A DNA stretch of 11,989 bases. Origin: DASVCZ01 sp036381335 (lineage in GTDB: Bacteria > Patescibacteriota > Microgenomatia > UBA1400 > PJMF01). The notes beneath the pieces were generated by a model, which was not told the origin of the DNA, made no database searches, and worked only from the letters and a program-made list of their open reading frames with translations. Shown here piece by piece: positions 6,293 to 11,989 of this stretch (its first letter is position 1; each line of letters begins with the position of its first letter). A program made the translations under genes and the position numbers. The stretch spans positions 1 through 11,989 of the forward strand of contig DASVCZ010000058.1 of the NCBI GenBank assembly GCA_036381335.1, in the 5' to 3' direction.

Positions 6293-7471
6293 GAGTGCCA
6301 GGCCCACTTTCCCGAGTGTGCTCCGGATTGAGGGTCGCTCCGCGCCTGGTTGTAACTCTGCTGGCAAAGGCACGATTGAGGGCCTGGGCGCTGAAGTAGG
6401 TGACGCTGGCGGCCGCGGGCTACTCACAATCGAAGACCGAGTAGCCGGAGAGGGATCTATCTGGACTTGAGCCGCGACCGTACTTGCTTGAGGATCGATA
6501 ATTACGTTGGCAGTCACTCTGGGCGACGGTGACGGCGATGGTGATGGCCGGACCCCTCCGGTACCCACGGTTGTTGTTGGCCGAGGTGTAGGTGAAGCCG
6601 GATTGCGACACTCAGTGTTTTCTAGATTCTGGGGATTACGACAAAAATTGTAGTAGCAGGTAAAACCAGCGGCACACTCGCGCGTATCCGCACAGTACTG
6701 ATTACACTGACGCTGCAAACCCAAGTCCGGTTTGGAACCGCATTTTTCATCTTCTTCATCTTGAGGGTCGCGACAGCGACCCTGAAAACAAATATACTGG
6801 GATTTACACTCAGTGTCGGTAGCACAGTTCAGATTGCACTCTTTTTTGCCGTCATCTTCGGAGCCCGAGCTGGCCGGCGGTGACGGCTCTACCACCTCAA
6901 TGGGAAATAAGCCCAATCCCTGACCTTCAAAATGCAACGCAATATCTGGCCGGGTGTAACTAGCGATATCGCTCTTACTTTGGTCATACTTGATCACTAC
7001 ATCTCTAAATTGCGTCGGCGCCAGGACAATTCTGCCTAAAGGCAGTCGTGCATCTTTAGTAGAAAATAGTTGTGAGACCCCAATATCAGAAAACCAGACA
7101 AAGTGAAAAACAACTTGGTTATCAACCGTTTTTAAAGATTGAGTAATGGGCACCAAACCAGAATGGCTCACTGTCTCCAACTTGACTTCAGCTAAAGGAA
7201 TGCCTTCGATCGTCCCCCACAGTTCAAAACCACTCAACTGCAGCCCATTCGAATTCAGAGTCAGATCCACTTTCAAAGACTTCCCTTTTTCTACCCCACC
7301 TGGAATCTCAGTCATACCAACATTGACTTGGTTAGGCAGTGGAGCAGCTTCGGAGCGAGGATCTTGAGATTGAGATAACCGGCGATTTTGAGCCACTATT
7401 CCCCAGCCCACGATGCCTAATCCCAGGAAGATAAAAAAAGCCGCTAAAAATTGTTGCCACTTATATACCAT
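6215..7471 (-). CDS. Membrane-anchored surface protein: cohesin-like domain, two Cys-rich repeats, Pro/Ser stalk
   Basis: A 418-residue surface protein of no named family. A membrane segment is at about 8-26. Residues 48-182 are beta-rich with a cohesin-like layout: VNVGMTEIPGGVEKGKSLKV, then LQLSGFELWGTIEG, then LPLGRIVLAP. Two Cys-rich repeats follow with identical spacing C-x3-C-x5-C-x5-C-x4-C-x10-C (Cys 212-244 and 256-288), a repeat unit of 44 residues. Residues 290-383 are a Pro/Ser/Thr-rich stalk with PSPSPSPSP. A second membrane helix (about 388-404) ends in WRWRQHR, a positive stop-transfer that suggests the C-terminus is cytoplasmic. The start overlaps the end of the upstream dockerin gene by 11 bp, implying coupling. 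No Shine-Dalgarno is seen. The 3' 78 bp are antisense to radC. The cohesin call is by eye. Confidence 0.8.
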   Translation of the reverse strand: MVYKWQQFLAAFFIFLGLGIVGWGIVAQNRRLSQSQDPRSEAAPLPNQVNVGMTEIPGGVEKGKSLKVDLTLNSNGLQLSGFELWGTIEGIPLAEVKLETVSHSGLVPITQSLKTVDNQVVFHFVWFSDIGVSQLFSTKDARLPLGRIVLAPTQFRDVVIKYDQSKSDIASYTRPDIALHFEGQGLGLFPIEVVEPSPPASSGSEDDGKKECNLNCATDTECKSQYICFQGRCRDPQDEEDEKCGSKPDLGLQRQCNQYCADTRECAAGFTCYYNFCRNPQNLENTECRNPASPTPRPTTTVGTGGVRPSPSPSPSPRVTANVIIDPQASTVAAQVQIDPSPATRSSIVSSPRPPASPTSAPRPSIVPLPAELQPGAERPSIRSTLGKVGLALLLLLAVGFAVWRWRQHRTPTDSRDY

Positions 7472-8039
7472 TTTGGGTACGGAAATCTTGTAAAAAGATG
7501 TTGTAGTCCTCGATTGTAGTCTGACAGTCTTTATTTAAGTCAGAAATTTTATAGGAAGTACAAGGGGTGGGGCTAGGTGAAACCGTAGGTGAAGGACTAG
7601 GTGTCATCACCGCCGTCACGGTAAAACTGTCGGTGTTACTGCAGGAGTTAGAATTACTACACGTAATAGTGTAAGTGCCACCCTGAGTGATTCTAAAATT
7701 TCTCATTTCCGGTGCCGCCGGTAACTGAAGGGCCGTCGTTCTACCATTCAGGACCACTTTGCCTGTTAATCGTCCTCCAGACAGCAAGGCCGAACCATTT
7801 TTGGCAAAACAATTGATATCAATGGCTTCCCCGACTTTGACTTGCAGTGAGCCACCATCAACCCAAGGCGTATCTTGCCCGGTATACTTCCGGAACTGAG
7901 TATTAACCGGAGCTTGATTACAGCTGGCAGCTTGGGGACGAATATCTTGCCTTTGGGAAAGCGTCTCTAACACAAAGTAAAGCCCCATTAATAAAAAAGA
8001 AAGACCAACTAAAGAAATAAGAACAAATCGCTGTTTCAT
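7461..8039 (-). CDS. Anchored Ig-like protein with single dockerin repeat
   Basis: A 192-residue exported protein. The N-terminal hydrophobic segment (about 4-24) looks like an uncleaved anchor, followed by SQRQDIRPQAAS. An Ig-like beta domain (about 58-143) contains C77 and C127, then CSNTDSFTVTAV as a closing strand. A TPSPSPTVSPSPTP linker follows. The C-terminal DLNKDCQTTIED (167-178) places Asp/Asn at positions 1, 3, 5 and 12 of a calcium loop, followed by YNIFLQDF: one dockerin type-I half-repeat (canonical dockerins have two). The frame extends to a GTG at 8064-8066 overlapping the upstream gene. I chose the ATG at 8037-8039, preceded by GAGAG and directly followed by the hydrophobic segment. 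The gene overlaps the downstream cohesin-like gene by 11 bp, which makes the two a natural candidate pair. Confidence 0.82.
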   Translation of the reverse strand: MKQRFVLISLVGLSFLLMGLYFVLETLSQRQDIRPQAASCNQAPVNTQFRKYTGQDTPWVDGGSLQVKVGEAIDINCFAKNGSALLSGGRLTGKVVLNGRTTALQLPAAPEMRNFRITQGGTYTITCSNSNSCSNTDSFTVTAVMTPSPSPTVSPSPTPCTSYKISDLNKDCQTTIEDYNIFLQDFRTQNGI

Positions 8040-8058
8040 ACTCTCAGCATAGCGTATA

Positions 8059-9141
8059 TCAATCACGGTTGTCTATCAGCTGCCTATAATTCAGCAGTAA
8101 ATTATTTTGGAGAAAAAGCTCTTTTTCAACTCTAGCTTCTGCCGCTGACCAGCGGTGATGAAGGTCATCCATTAGTTCGTCGTAGTCCACTCCATCAACG
8201 TTGAATCTAAACACATACCACTGGTCCCCCACCGGAAAAATAAACGCCACCTCTTCTAAGTACCGTCCTCCCTGTTCATCATCCTCCCAGATTGCTCTTT
8301 CTAAAGGCATAGCAGGCAGATTCTGATCTTGTGGTAACTCGGTGTACGTAAAAATACCACTGTCTTTTAATAATTGCAGCGCTCGCGTAGTGTGACTGCC
8401 TGCTTCATTCTCTGATCCCACCTTCATTCTAAAATTCTTAAAATACTGGAGCAGGCTGCTGTCAAACTTTCTTTCAGTACGCTGATAATGAGAAACAAAG
8501 AAAGTAATTACTTGCTGTAATTTTTTTAAAATCTTGAGTTCTCGCTCAACGGCTAACTCTGCAGCGAAGTACGTTAGGGCTTCAGATTGATGTAACAATT
8601 CAACGTTGCTTTCAATTAAATCTGTTAGCTGTGCGTGAACTTGATCAAGTCGCTGGCGGATTTTCTCCAGGTCAAGTTCAAAGTGATAATCATGAAACGT
8701 GTCCCCATCTTGGTGAACTCGCGCCCACACGGAGTATTGATCGTGGTGGTGCAAAATTTTGATCTGCTGATTGGGAGATTTTTGCTGGTAACTCACCACT
8801 TCTGTCCACTCTTGCTTGGCAGGCTCCAGTTGGAGCAGGCCCACAGCCAACCAGACCCAGATCAAATCCCCGAAGTTCTTTTCCAAGTTCCCTAACCCTT
8901 CTTGCTGAAGCAGTGACAACAGTGCTTGGGCTGTTTGTTGATGATGAGCAGGGCGCTGCTCGAGAGACAGCAGTAAGTCCCTGACCCGAGACAGGAAAGT
9001 TGTTTCTTTGTAGTACGTCAACACGTCATGGACCACCCGCCGCCGGTCTTCTTGTTGGCGTTTTTCTACTGTCACCACTTCGGTTTCAGGAGCGCCTGTG
9101 GGATCAGCTGGGTCTGGCTGAATTCGTTCAGGGTTTGCCAT
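8059..9141 (-). CDS. Cytoplasmic protein of unknown family, 360 aa
   Basis: I do not recognise this protein. It has no signal peptide; one hydrophobic stretch (FGDLIWVWLAVGLLQL, about 90-105) sits amid charged sequence and is more likely buried than membrane-spanning. Residues 1-35 are Pro/Glu-rich and probably disordered, with a basic RQQEDRRR. Residues 36-86 look helical. About 128-160 is a His-rich beta region (ILHHHDQYSVWARVHQDGD). Residues 160-225 form long helices that could be a coiled coil. A mixed alpha/beta C-terminal part follows (EEVAFIFPVGDQWYVFRFNVDG). It starts 3 nt after the cysS stop with no Shine-Dalgarno, so its translation is probably coupled to cysS. The dockerin gene follows 19 nt on. 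The codon-level coherence, length and tight packing make it a real gene. Confidence 0.85.
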   Translation of the reverse strand: MANPERIQPDPADPTGAPETEVVTVEKRQQEDRRRVVHDVLTYYKETTFLSRVRDLLLSLEQRPAHHQQTAQALLSLLQQEGLGNLEKNFGDLIWVWLAVGLLQLEPAKQEWTEVVSYQQKSPNQQIKILHHHDQYSVWARVHQDGDTFHDYHFELDLEKIRQRLDQVHAQLTDLIESNVELLHQSEALTYFAAELAVERELKILKKLQQVITFFVSHYQRTERKFDSSLLQYFKNFRMKVGSENEAGSHTTRALQLLKDSGIFTYTELPQDQNLPAMPLERAIWEDDEQGGRYLEEVAFIFPVGDQWYVFRFNVDGVDYDELMDDLHHRWSAAEARVEKELFLQNNLLLNYRQLIDNRD

Positions 9142-9144
9142 AGA

Positions 9145-10584
9145 TTAATGTGTGACTTTTTGTCCCGACTCCGTATCTTCGACTTTGTAGCCTAAAGAGT
9201 ACAGTTCATCACGTAATTCATCGGCGCGCTGCCAGTTCTTGTCGTCTCGGGCGCGTTGACGGTCAGCAATTAATTTTTGAACCGCTGCGGGCAAAGTTTT
9301 GGTTTCTATGGATCCGGCCTCATCTGCTTCTAACTTCTCTAACCCTAAGCCCAAGACTTGGTCAAACTGGTAGAGAAGCCTGAGTTTTTCTTGGTTACTC
9401 AAGGTTTCGTCCTTCAACACCTGCCACATGACAGCCAGTGCCTCCGACGTGTGCAGATCATTTTCCATAGCTTCAAAGAAGCGGGTCAGGTAGTCTTGTT
9501 CACCAGTTGAAGGTGAAGTCGATTGAGCCGATGCCTCTGTCTCTGGCCCTCCAGCTGCGTGCAGTTCCATGACTTTGGTTTTCAAACGATTCCAAGTTTT
9601 TTGTGAGCCTTCTAAAGCGGCCCAAGTAAAGTTCATCTCCGATCGGTAATGACCTGTCAAGAAAAGTAATCGTAAGGCCATGGGGTCAAAATTTCTTTGT
9701 AAAATGTCATCAATGGTGTAAAAGTTACCCAGAGATTTGCTCATTTTCTCACCTTCGATTTGCAAAAAGTTATGGTGAACCCAATACTTAACGAACGGTT
9801 TTTTGCCCGTAGCCGCCTCTGACTGAGCAATTTCATTGGCATGGTGGACGGGAATGTGGTCGATGCCGCCGGTGTGGACATCGAGCTGGGGGCCGATCTT
9901 GGCCATGGCCATGGCAGAACACTCAATGTGCCAGCCAGGAAAACCACGTTCTGACCAGGGACTGGGCCACGACATGGCACGATCCTCGCCGGGTCGTTCA
10001 AACTTCCAGAGCGCAAAGTCAGTGGGGTTGCGTTTGCCGGGTACTGTTTCCACCCGGGCCCCTTCCTTGAGATGCTCAATATCTAGGCGCGCGAGCGCGC
10101 CGTAATCGTCGAGTTTACTAGTATCGAAGTAGACCCCGTCACCGTCAATGATATAGGTGTAGCCTTTGGCTTCCAGGGTTTTAACCAGCTCGATTTGCTC
10201 CGCAATATACTCAGTGGCGCGCGTACTGTGGTCTGGCCGTAGATTGCCCATCAGGTCCATACTCCGCCAGAAATATTCCTCGAACTCGCGCGCCACATCC
10301 CAGACACTTTTATGGTACTTTTTGGCACCTTTTTCTAGCTTGTCTTCCCCAGTATCGGCATCAGAAGCCAGATGCCCGACATCAGTTACATTTTGGACAA
10401 ACGTGACTTCATACCCCGCATGTCGCAGGGTTCTGATCAGCACGTCATCCATGGTGTACTTACGCAAGTGTCCCAAGTGAGTAAAGTCGTAGACGGTGAA
10501 ACCACACGCATATAACCCTACTTTTTTATCCTGCAAAGGCACAAACTCTTCTACTTGTCGCGACATGGTGTTATAGAGTTTCAT
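9145..10584 (-). CDS. cysS: Cysteinyl-tRNA synthetase
   Basis: Class I aminoacyl-tRNA synthetase charging tRNA-Cys, 479 residues, full length. HIGH motif HLGH is at 36-39 in YACGFTVYDFTHLGHLRKY (most homologues have CGPTVY, here Phe). KMSKS is at 280-284. The zinc ligands appear as C27, C222 (GWHIECSAMA), H247 and E251 (GGIDHIPVHHANEIAQSEA; the common form is DLxFPHHENE). The C-terminal anticodon-binding part ends with RQRARDDKNWQRADELRDEL, a family signature. The ATG at 10582-10584 has GGAAAG 7 nt upstream. A TACAAT -10 lies at 10611-10616, and a terminator at 10638-10663 separates it from the upstream unit. It heads a four-gene run with the 360-aa protein and two surface proteins. No T-box precedes it. 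Confidence 0.97.
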   Translation of the reverse strand: MKLYNTMSRQVEEFVPLQDKKVGLYACGFTVYDFTHLGHLRKYTMDDVLIRTLRHAGYEVTFVQNVTDVGHLASDADTGEDKLEKGAKKYHKSVWDVAREFEEYFWRSMDLMGNLRPDHSTRATEYIAEQIELVKTLEAKGYTYIIDGDGVYFDTSKLDDYGALARLDIEHLKEGARVETVPGKRNPTDFALWKFERPGEDRAMSWPSPWSERGFPGWHIECSAMAMAKIGPQLDVHTGGIDHIPVHHANEIAQSEAATGKKPFVKYWVHHNFLQIEGEKMSKSLGNFYTIDDILQRNFDPMALRLLFLTGHYRSEMNFTWAALEGSQKTWNRLKTKVMELHAAGGPETEASAQSTSPSTGEQDYLTRFFEAMENDLHTSEALAVMWQVLKDETLSNQEKLRLLYQFDQVLGLGLEKLEADEAGSIETKTLPAAVQKLIADRQRARDDKNWQRADELRDELYSLGYKVEDTESGQKVTH

Positions 10585-10610
10585 ATTTTTTCTTTCCGTG
10601 GTTACCTGCT

Positions 10611-10616
10611 ATTGTA
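10611..10616 (-). promoter_or_regulatory. Probable -10 (TACAAT) for cysS
   Basis: TACAAT (5 of 6 consensus) lies 26 nt upstream of the cysS ATG and just downstream of the terminator that closes the previous unit. The best -35 candidate about 17 bp further (ATACCA, 10634-10639) is poor. Confidence 0.45.
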
Positions 10617-10637
10617 CTGCATTAGCACGATTCTGGT

Positions 10638-10663
10638 ATAAAAAAACCTCCTGGTGAGGAGGT
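10638..10663 (-). terminator. Intrinsic terminator between the Q-rich gene pair and cysS
   Basis: On the minus strand a 7-bp perfect stem ACCTCCT (10657-10663) and AGGAGGT (10646-10652) with a CACC tetraloop is followed by a run of seven U (10640-10646). On the plus strand the hairpin is followed by GGCGTTTTG, so the minus direction is the functional one. It would end transcripts from the 10803-11879 genes. Confidence 0.88.
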
Positions 10664-10685
10664 GGCGTTTTGTGGTATCGATTAT

Positions 10686-10715
10686 TTATTGACTAGAAAA
10701 ATTTTTAACACGCAT
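10686..10715 (-). CDS. Possible 9-codon mini-ORF with strong Shine-Dalgarno
   Basis: ATG (10713-10715) to TAA (10686-10688) encodes MRVKNFSSQ. It is preceded at an ideal 6-nt spacing by GAGGAG (10722-10727), one of the best ribosome-binding sites in the window. It lies in the 218-nt space between the 220-aa gene and cysS, and ends 22 nt before the terminator hairpin. It has no Cys codon, so a classical cysS attenuator peptide is not indicated. It may be a chance match. Confidence 0.25.
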   Translation of the reverse strand: MRVKNFSSQ

Positions 10716-10720
10716 CACGG

Positions 10721-10743
10721 ACTCCTCTTTTTAAACTAGGAGT
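10721..10743 (-). promoter_or_regulatory. Hairpin that could mask the mini-ORF ribosome-binding site
   Basis: ACTCCT (10738-10743) can pair with AGGAGT (10721-10726) across an 11-nt AT-rich loop on the minus strand, covering most of the GAGGAG ribosome-binding site. A further 7-bp complementarity, TGTGGTA (10796-10802) with TACCACA (10671-10677), would close a larger domain around it. Six to seven base pairs are within what chance gives. Confidence 0.3.
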
Positions 10744-10802
10744 GGAACAACAAAAAATGGCGGTAATTACTAGACGTTTCATCTGTTTGGTAGTGTACCA
10801 CA

Positions 10803-11465
10803 TTAATTGGCCGACGAAGGACCACCCAGCTTCTTCCGATCCTGTTCCAACTTAGCCACTGCTCGTTGTTTACCACTGCCACCAGGACCCACCGGCCCTT
10901 TTTTGGGCGACGACGGCGGAGCAATACTTTCTGCTTTTTGCTTTTCCTCCTCTTGTCTACGTCGTTCTTTTTCTTCCTCTTCGGCTTTTTTCTTCTGCAT
11001 CTCTGCCTGGTATTTTCGTTGGGCTACTTGTTGTTCCTCTTGAGTCAGTTGTTGCCATCGTTGATGGAGTTGTTTCTTTTTGGCTTGAGTTTGAGGATCT
11101 TCCTGAGTGTTGATACCAAGCAAGGCATTGATATCAAAAATGCTGGCTAGTCCTTTGAGAATATCTGTAGCAGGTCGAACTACCAACTCCTCGGGTACTG
11201 TCCCTAAAGCGCGAGGTTTGACTGGCTGAGCCTGAGTTTGTCCAACCGCCTCCGGAGCTTGGGCGGCCGTTAAATCCTGCTGAGCCTTCTGCCCACCTTG
11301 ACCCTGTTGCACCGACTGCTGCTGATTCGTTCCCTGCTGAGCCAAACTTTTCTGCTGAGCTGCTTGCATCATGGCCTGCTCGTCCAGATGCTCGCCAAAA
11401 TCACCAAGGCCTTGGTTAAAACCTCCTCCCATCCGGGGTCTAGAAGTTGGGGCAGCTTGTGGCAT
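10803..11465 (-). CDS. Gln/Glu-rich coiled-coil protein of unknown function (DUF5660-like)
   Basis: A 220-residue cytoplasmic protein with no signal peptide. Residues 1-85 are Gln/Ala/Gly-rich and probably disordered. A more ordered segment at 95-120 (VVRPATDILKGLASIFDINALLGI) could be a short interaction helix pair. Residues 126-180 are a highly charged coiled coil (QRWQQLTQEEQQVAQRKYQAEMQKKKAEEEEKERRR in part). A Pro/Gly linker follows, then a basic tail GKQRAVAKLEQDRKKLGG (198-215). From memory this layout resembles the DUF5660 proteins common in Microgenomates and related CPR groups, but I cannot run a profile search. The ATG at 11463-11465 lies 6 nt after the previous stop with no Shine-Dalgarno, so translation is probably coupled. 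The pair ends at the terminator 10638-10663. Confidence 0.8.
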   Translation of the reverse strand: MPQAAPTSRPRMGGGFNQGLGDFGEHLDEQAMMQAAQQKSLAQQGTNQQQSVQQGQGGQKAQQDLTAAQAPEAVGQTQAQPVKPRALGTVPEELVVRPATDILKGLASIFDINALLGINTQEDPQTQAKKKQLHQRWQQLTQEEQQVAQRKYQAEMQKKKAEEEEKERRRQEEEKQKAESIAPPSSPKKGPVGPGGSGKQRAVAKLEQDRKKLGGPSSAN

Positions 11466-11471
11466 AGTTAC

Positions 11472-11879
11472 TTAAATCTTAGTATGCTCGACTTGGCGGA
11501 TTTCATAGCCTTGATTGTCTGATTGATGTTGCTCTTCTTGATGTTGTTTTTCCGTTTTTTGGCGGACAGTTTCTTGATACTGAGGTGTCTGATATGCCTG
11601 CTGTAACTGGCTCAACTGCTGTTGGATTTGTTCTTGATCTCGCTGCCGCGCCGCCGCTTCTTGAGCTGCCAACGCTTGCTGTTGGGCTTGCTGAGCCTGT
11701 TGCTCTTGCAAGGCTAGCTCTGCGGGCGAAGGACCACTCGGTGCGGCTGCATTTCCTGGTCCCCCACCGCCGCCTAAGTTTTTACTCTCATTTAAAATTT
11801 CTTCCAAAACATCTAGCGGGCTCTTTTGCTGGCCTGGATCAGTTGAAGGCGTGGAAGATGGAACGGAAGGGTCAACCAT
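11472..11879 (-). CDS. Small Pro/Gln/Ala-rich cytoplasmic protein of unknown function
   Basis: A 135-residue low-complexity protein with no signal peptide. A Pro/Ser N-terminus is followed by SPLDVLEEILNESKNL (20-35), the only segment that looks like an ordered helix. Then come a GGGGG linker, a Gln/Ala-rich helical stretch (about 54-93, ELALQEQQAQQAQQQALAAQE in part) and a charged C-terminus. It forms a two-gene unit with the downstream 220-aa coiled-coil protein of similar composition, so the two may act together. The frame opens at an ATG at 11892-11894. I chose the ATG at 11877-11879 because a TATGGT (11886-11891) with TTAACC (11910-11915, 18-bp spacing) would place a transcript start at that ATG and would remove the upstream one. 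Confidence 0.72.
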   Translation of the reverse strand: MVDPSVPSSTPSTDPGQQKSPLDVLEEILNESKNLGGGGGPGNAAAPSGPSPAELALQEQQAQQAQQQALAAQEAAARQRDQEQIQQQLSQLQQAYQTPQYQETVRQKTEKQHQEEQHQSDNQGYEIRQVEHTKI

Positions 11880-11885
11880 AGCACT

Positions 11886-11915
11886 ACCATACACTACTTA
11901 GGGCTAGTAGGTTAA
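11886..11915 (-). promoter_or_regulatory. Possible promoter for the Q-rich gene pair
   Basis: TTAACC (11910-11915) and TATGGT (11886-11891), each 4 of 6 to consensus and 18 bp apart, sit so that transcription would begin at the ATG 11877-11879, a leaderless arrangement. A short inverted repeat CTACT/AGTAG (11894-11898, 11906-11910) lies in the spacer. Confidence 0.35.
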
Positions 11916-11933
11916 GAGGAAAATCTCTGAACC

Positions 11934-11989
11934 ATGGCTTACGTTAAAGCTGGCCGGTACTTAGAATCACGGTTGACCGTCATCCGCTT
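11934..11989 (+). CDS. Possible start of a plus-strand gene, cut by window edge
   Basis: An ATG at 11934 opens a frame that stays open to the window end (MAYVKAGRYLESRLTVIR...). An AGAGGA (11915-11920) lies 13 nt upstream, rather far for a Shine-Dalgarno. If real, it diverges from the Q-rich gene pair. The alternative is a minus-strand frame open from the edge to a TAA at 11939-11941 (...VNRDSKYRPALT), which would be the end of an upstream gene. Only 18 codons are visible, so no product can be named. Confidence 0.35.
   Translation, partial: MAYVKAGRYLESRLTVIR

Noticed and set aside
6530..6560. Short tandem repeat (GGTGACGGCGAT-like) as a possible DNA repeat or CRISPR remnant
   Set aside because: It encodes the PSPSPSPSP stalk of the surface protein; the repeat follows codons and there are no spacers.
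8040..8066. GTG at 8064-8066 as the start of the dockerin protein
   Set aside because: It would put nine polar residues before the hydrophobic segment and overlap the upstream gene by 8 nt; the ATG at 8037-8039 fits an export signal better.
9741..10480. Long open frames within cysS (minus 9741-10079; plus 9836-10105 and 10166-10480)
   Set aside because: They are out-of-frame shadows of an intact, motif-complete cysS and have no recognisable domain or start signal.
10807..11150. Plus-strand Phe/Ser-rich open frames opposite the Q-rich gene
   Set aside because: They are antisense readings of GAA/AAG/CAA-rich codons, which give Phe/Ser/Leu runs that mimic membrane helices.

Overview
The window most likely comes from a Candidate Phyla Radiation (Patescibacteria) bacterium, probably Microgenomates-like. 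This is an inference from gene style, not a marker-gene placement. The supports are small surface proteins with a single N-terminal membrane segment, Ser/Pro linkers and a one-repeat dockerin; a pair of Gln/Ala/Glu-rich cytoplasmic proteins with 'KQRAxxKLEQDRKK'-type C-termini; and a cysteinyl-tRNA synthetase with CGFTVY and DHIPVHH variants of the usual motifs. TGA ends several genes here, so the UGA-sense code of Gracilibacteria/SR1 does not apply.

Left block, minus strand, transcribed right to left (5123 to 1). An XRE-family regulator is followed by two small exported proteins that look like ancient paralogues of one another (one keeps a His-rich SOD/CHRD-like motif, the other has lost it), a YibE/F membrane protein and a GNAT acetyltransferase. 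The GNAT stop codon overlaps an extended -10 promoter. That promoter drives a T-box leader with an intrinsic terminator, followed by argG and a left-truncated argF. The last two steps towards arginine are therefore led by a tRNA-sensing attenuator, which is unusual if the host is a CPR bacterium.

Middle block, plus strand (5162 to 6292). A degenerate receiver-like protein, divergent from the XRE gene across a 38-bp gap, is followed by radC. The radC 3' end overlaps the end of the opposing surface-protein gene by 78 bp.

Right-centre block, minus strand (10584 to 6215). cysS starts a tight run: a 360-aa cytoplasmic protein of unknown family 3 nt downstream, a membrane-anchored Ig-like protein with one dockerin repeat, and an anchored protein with a probable cohesin-like domain and two Cys-rich repeats of identical spacing. 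The last two are candidates for a matched surface pair.

Right end, minus strand (11879 to 10803). Two low-complexity coiled-coil proteins of unknown function are followed by an intergenic stretch with a well-formed Shine-Dalgarno/mini-ORF, a hairpin that could mask it and an intrinsic terminator. A possible plus-strand gene starts at 11934 and runs off the edge. No rRNA, tRNA, CRISPR array, insertion sequence or transposase was seen.
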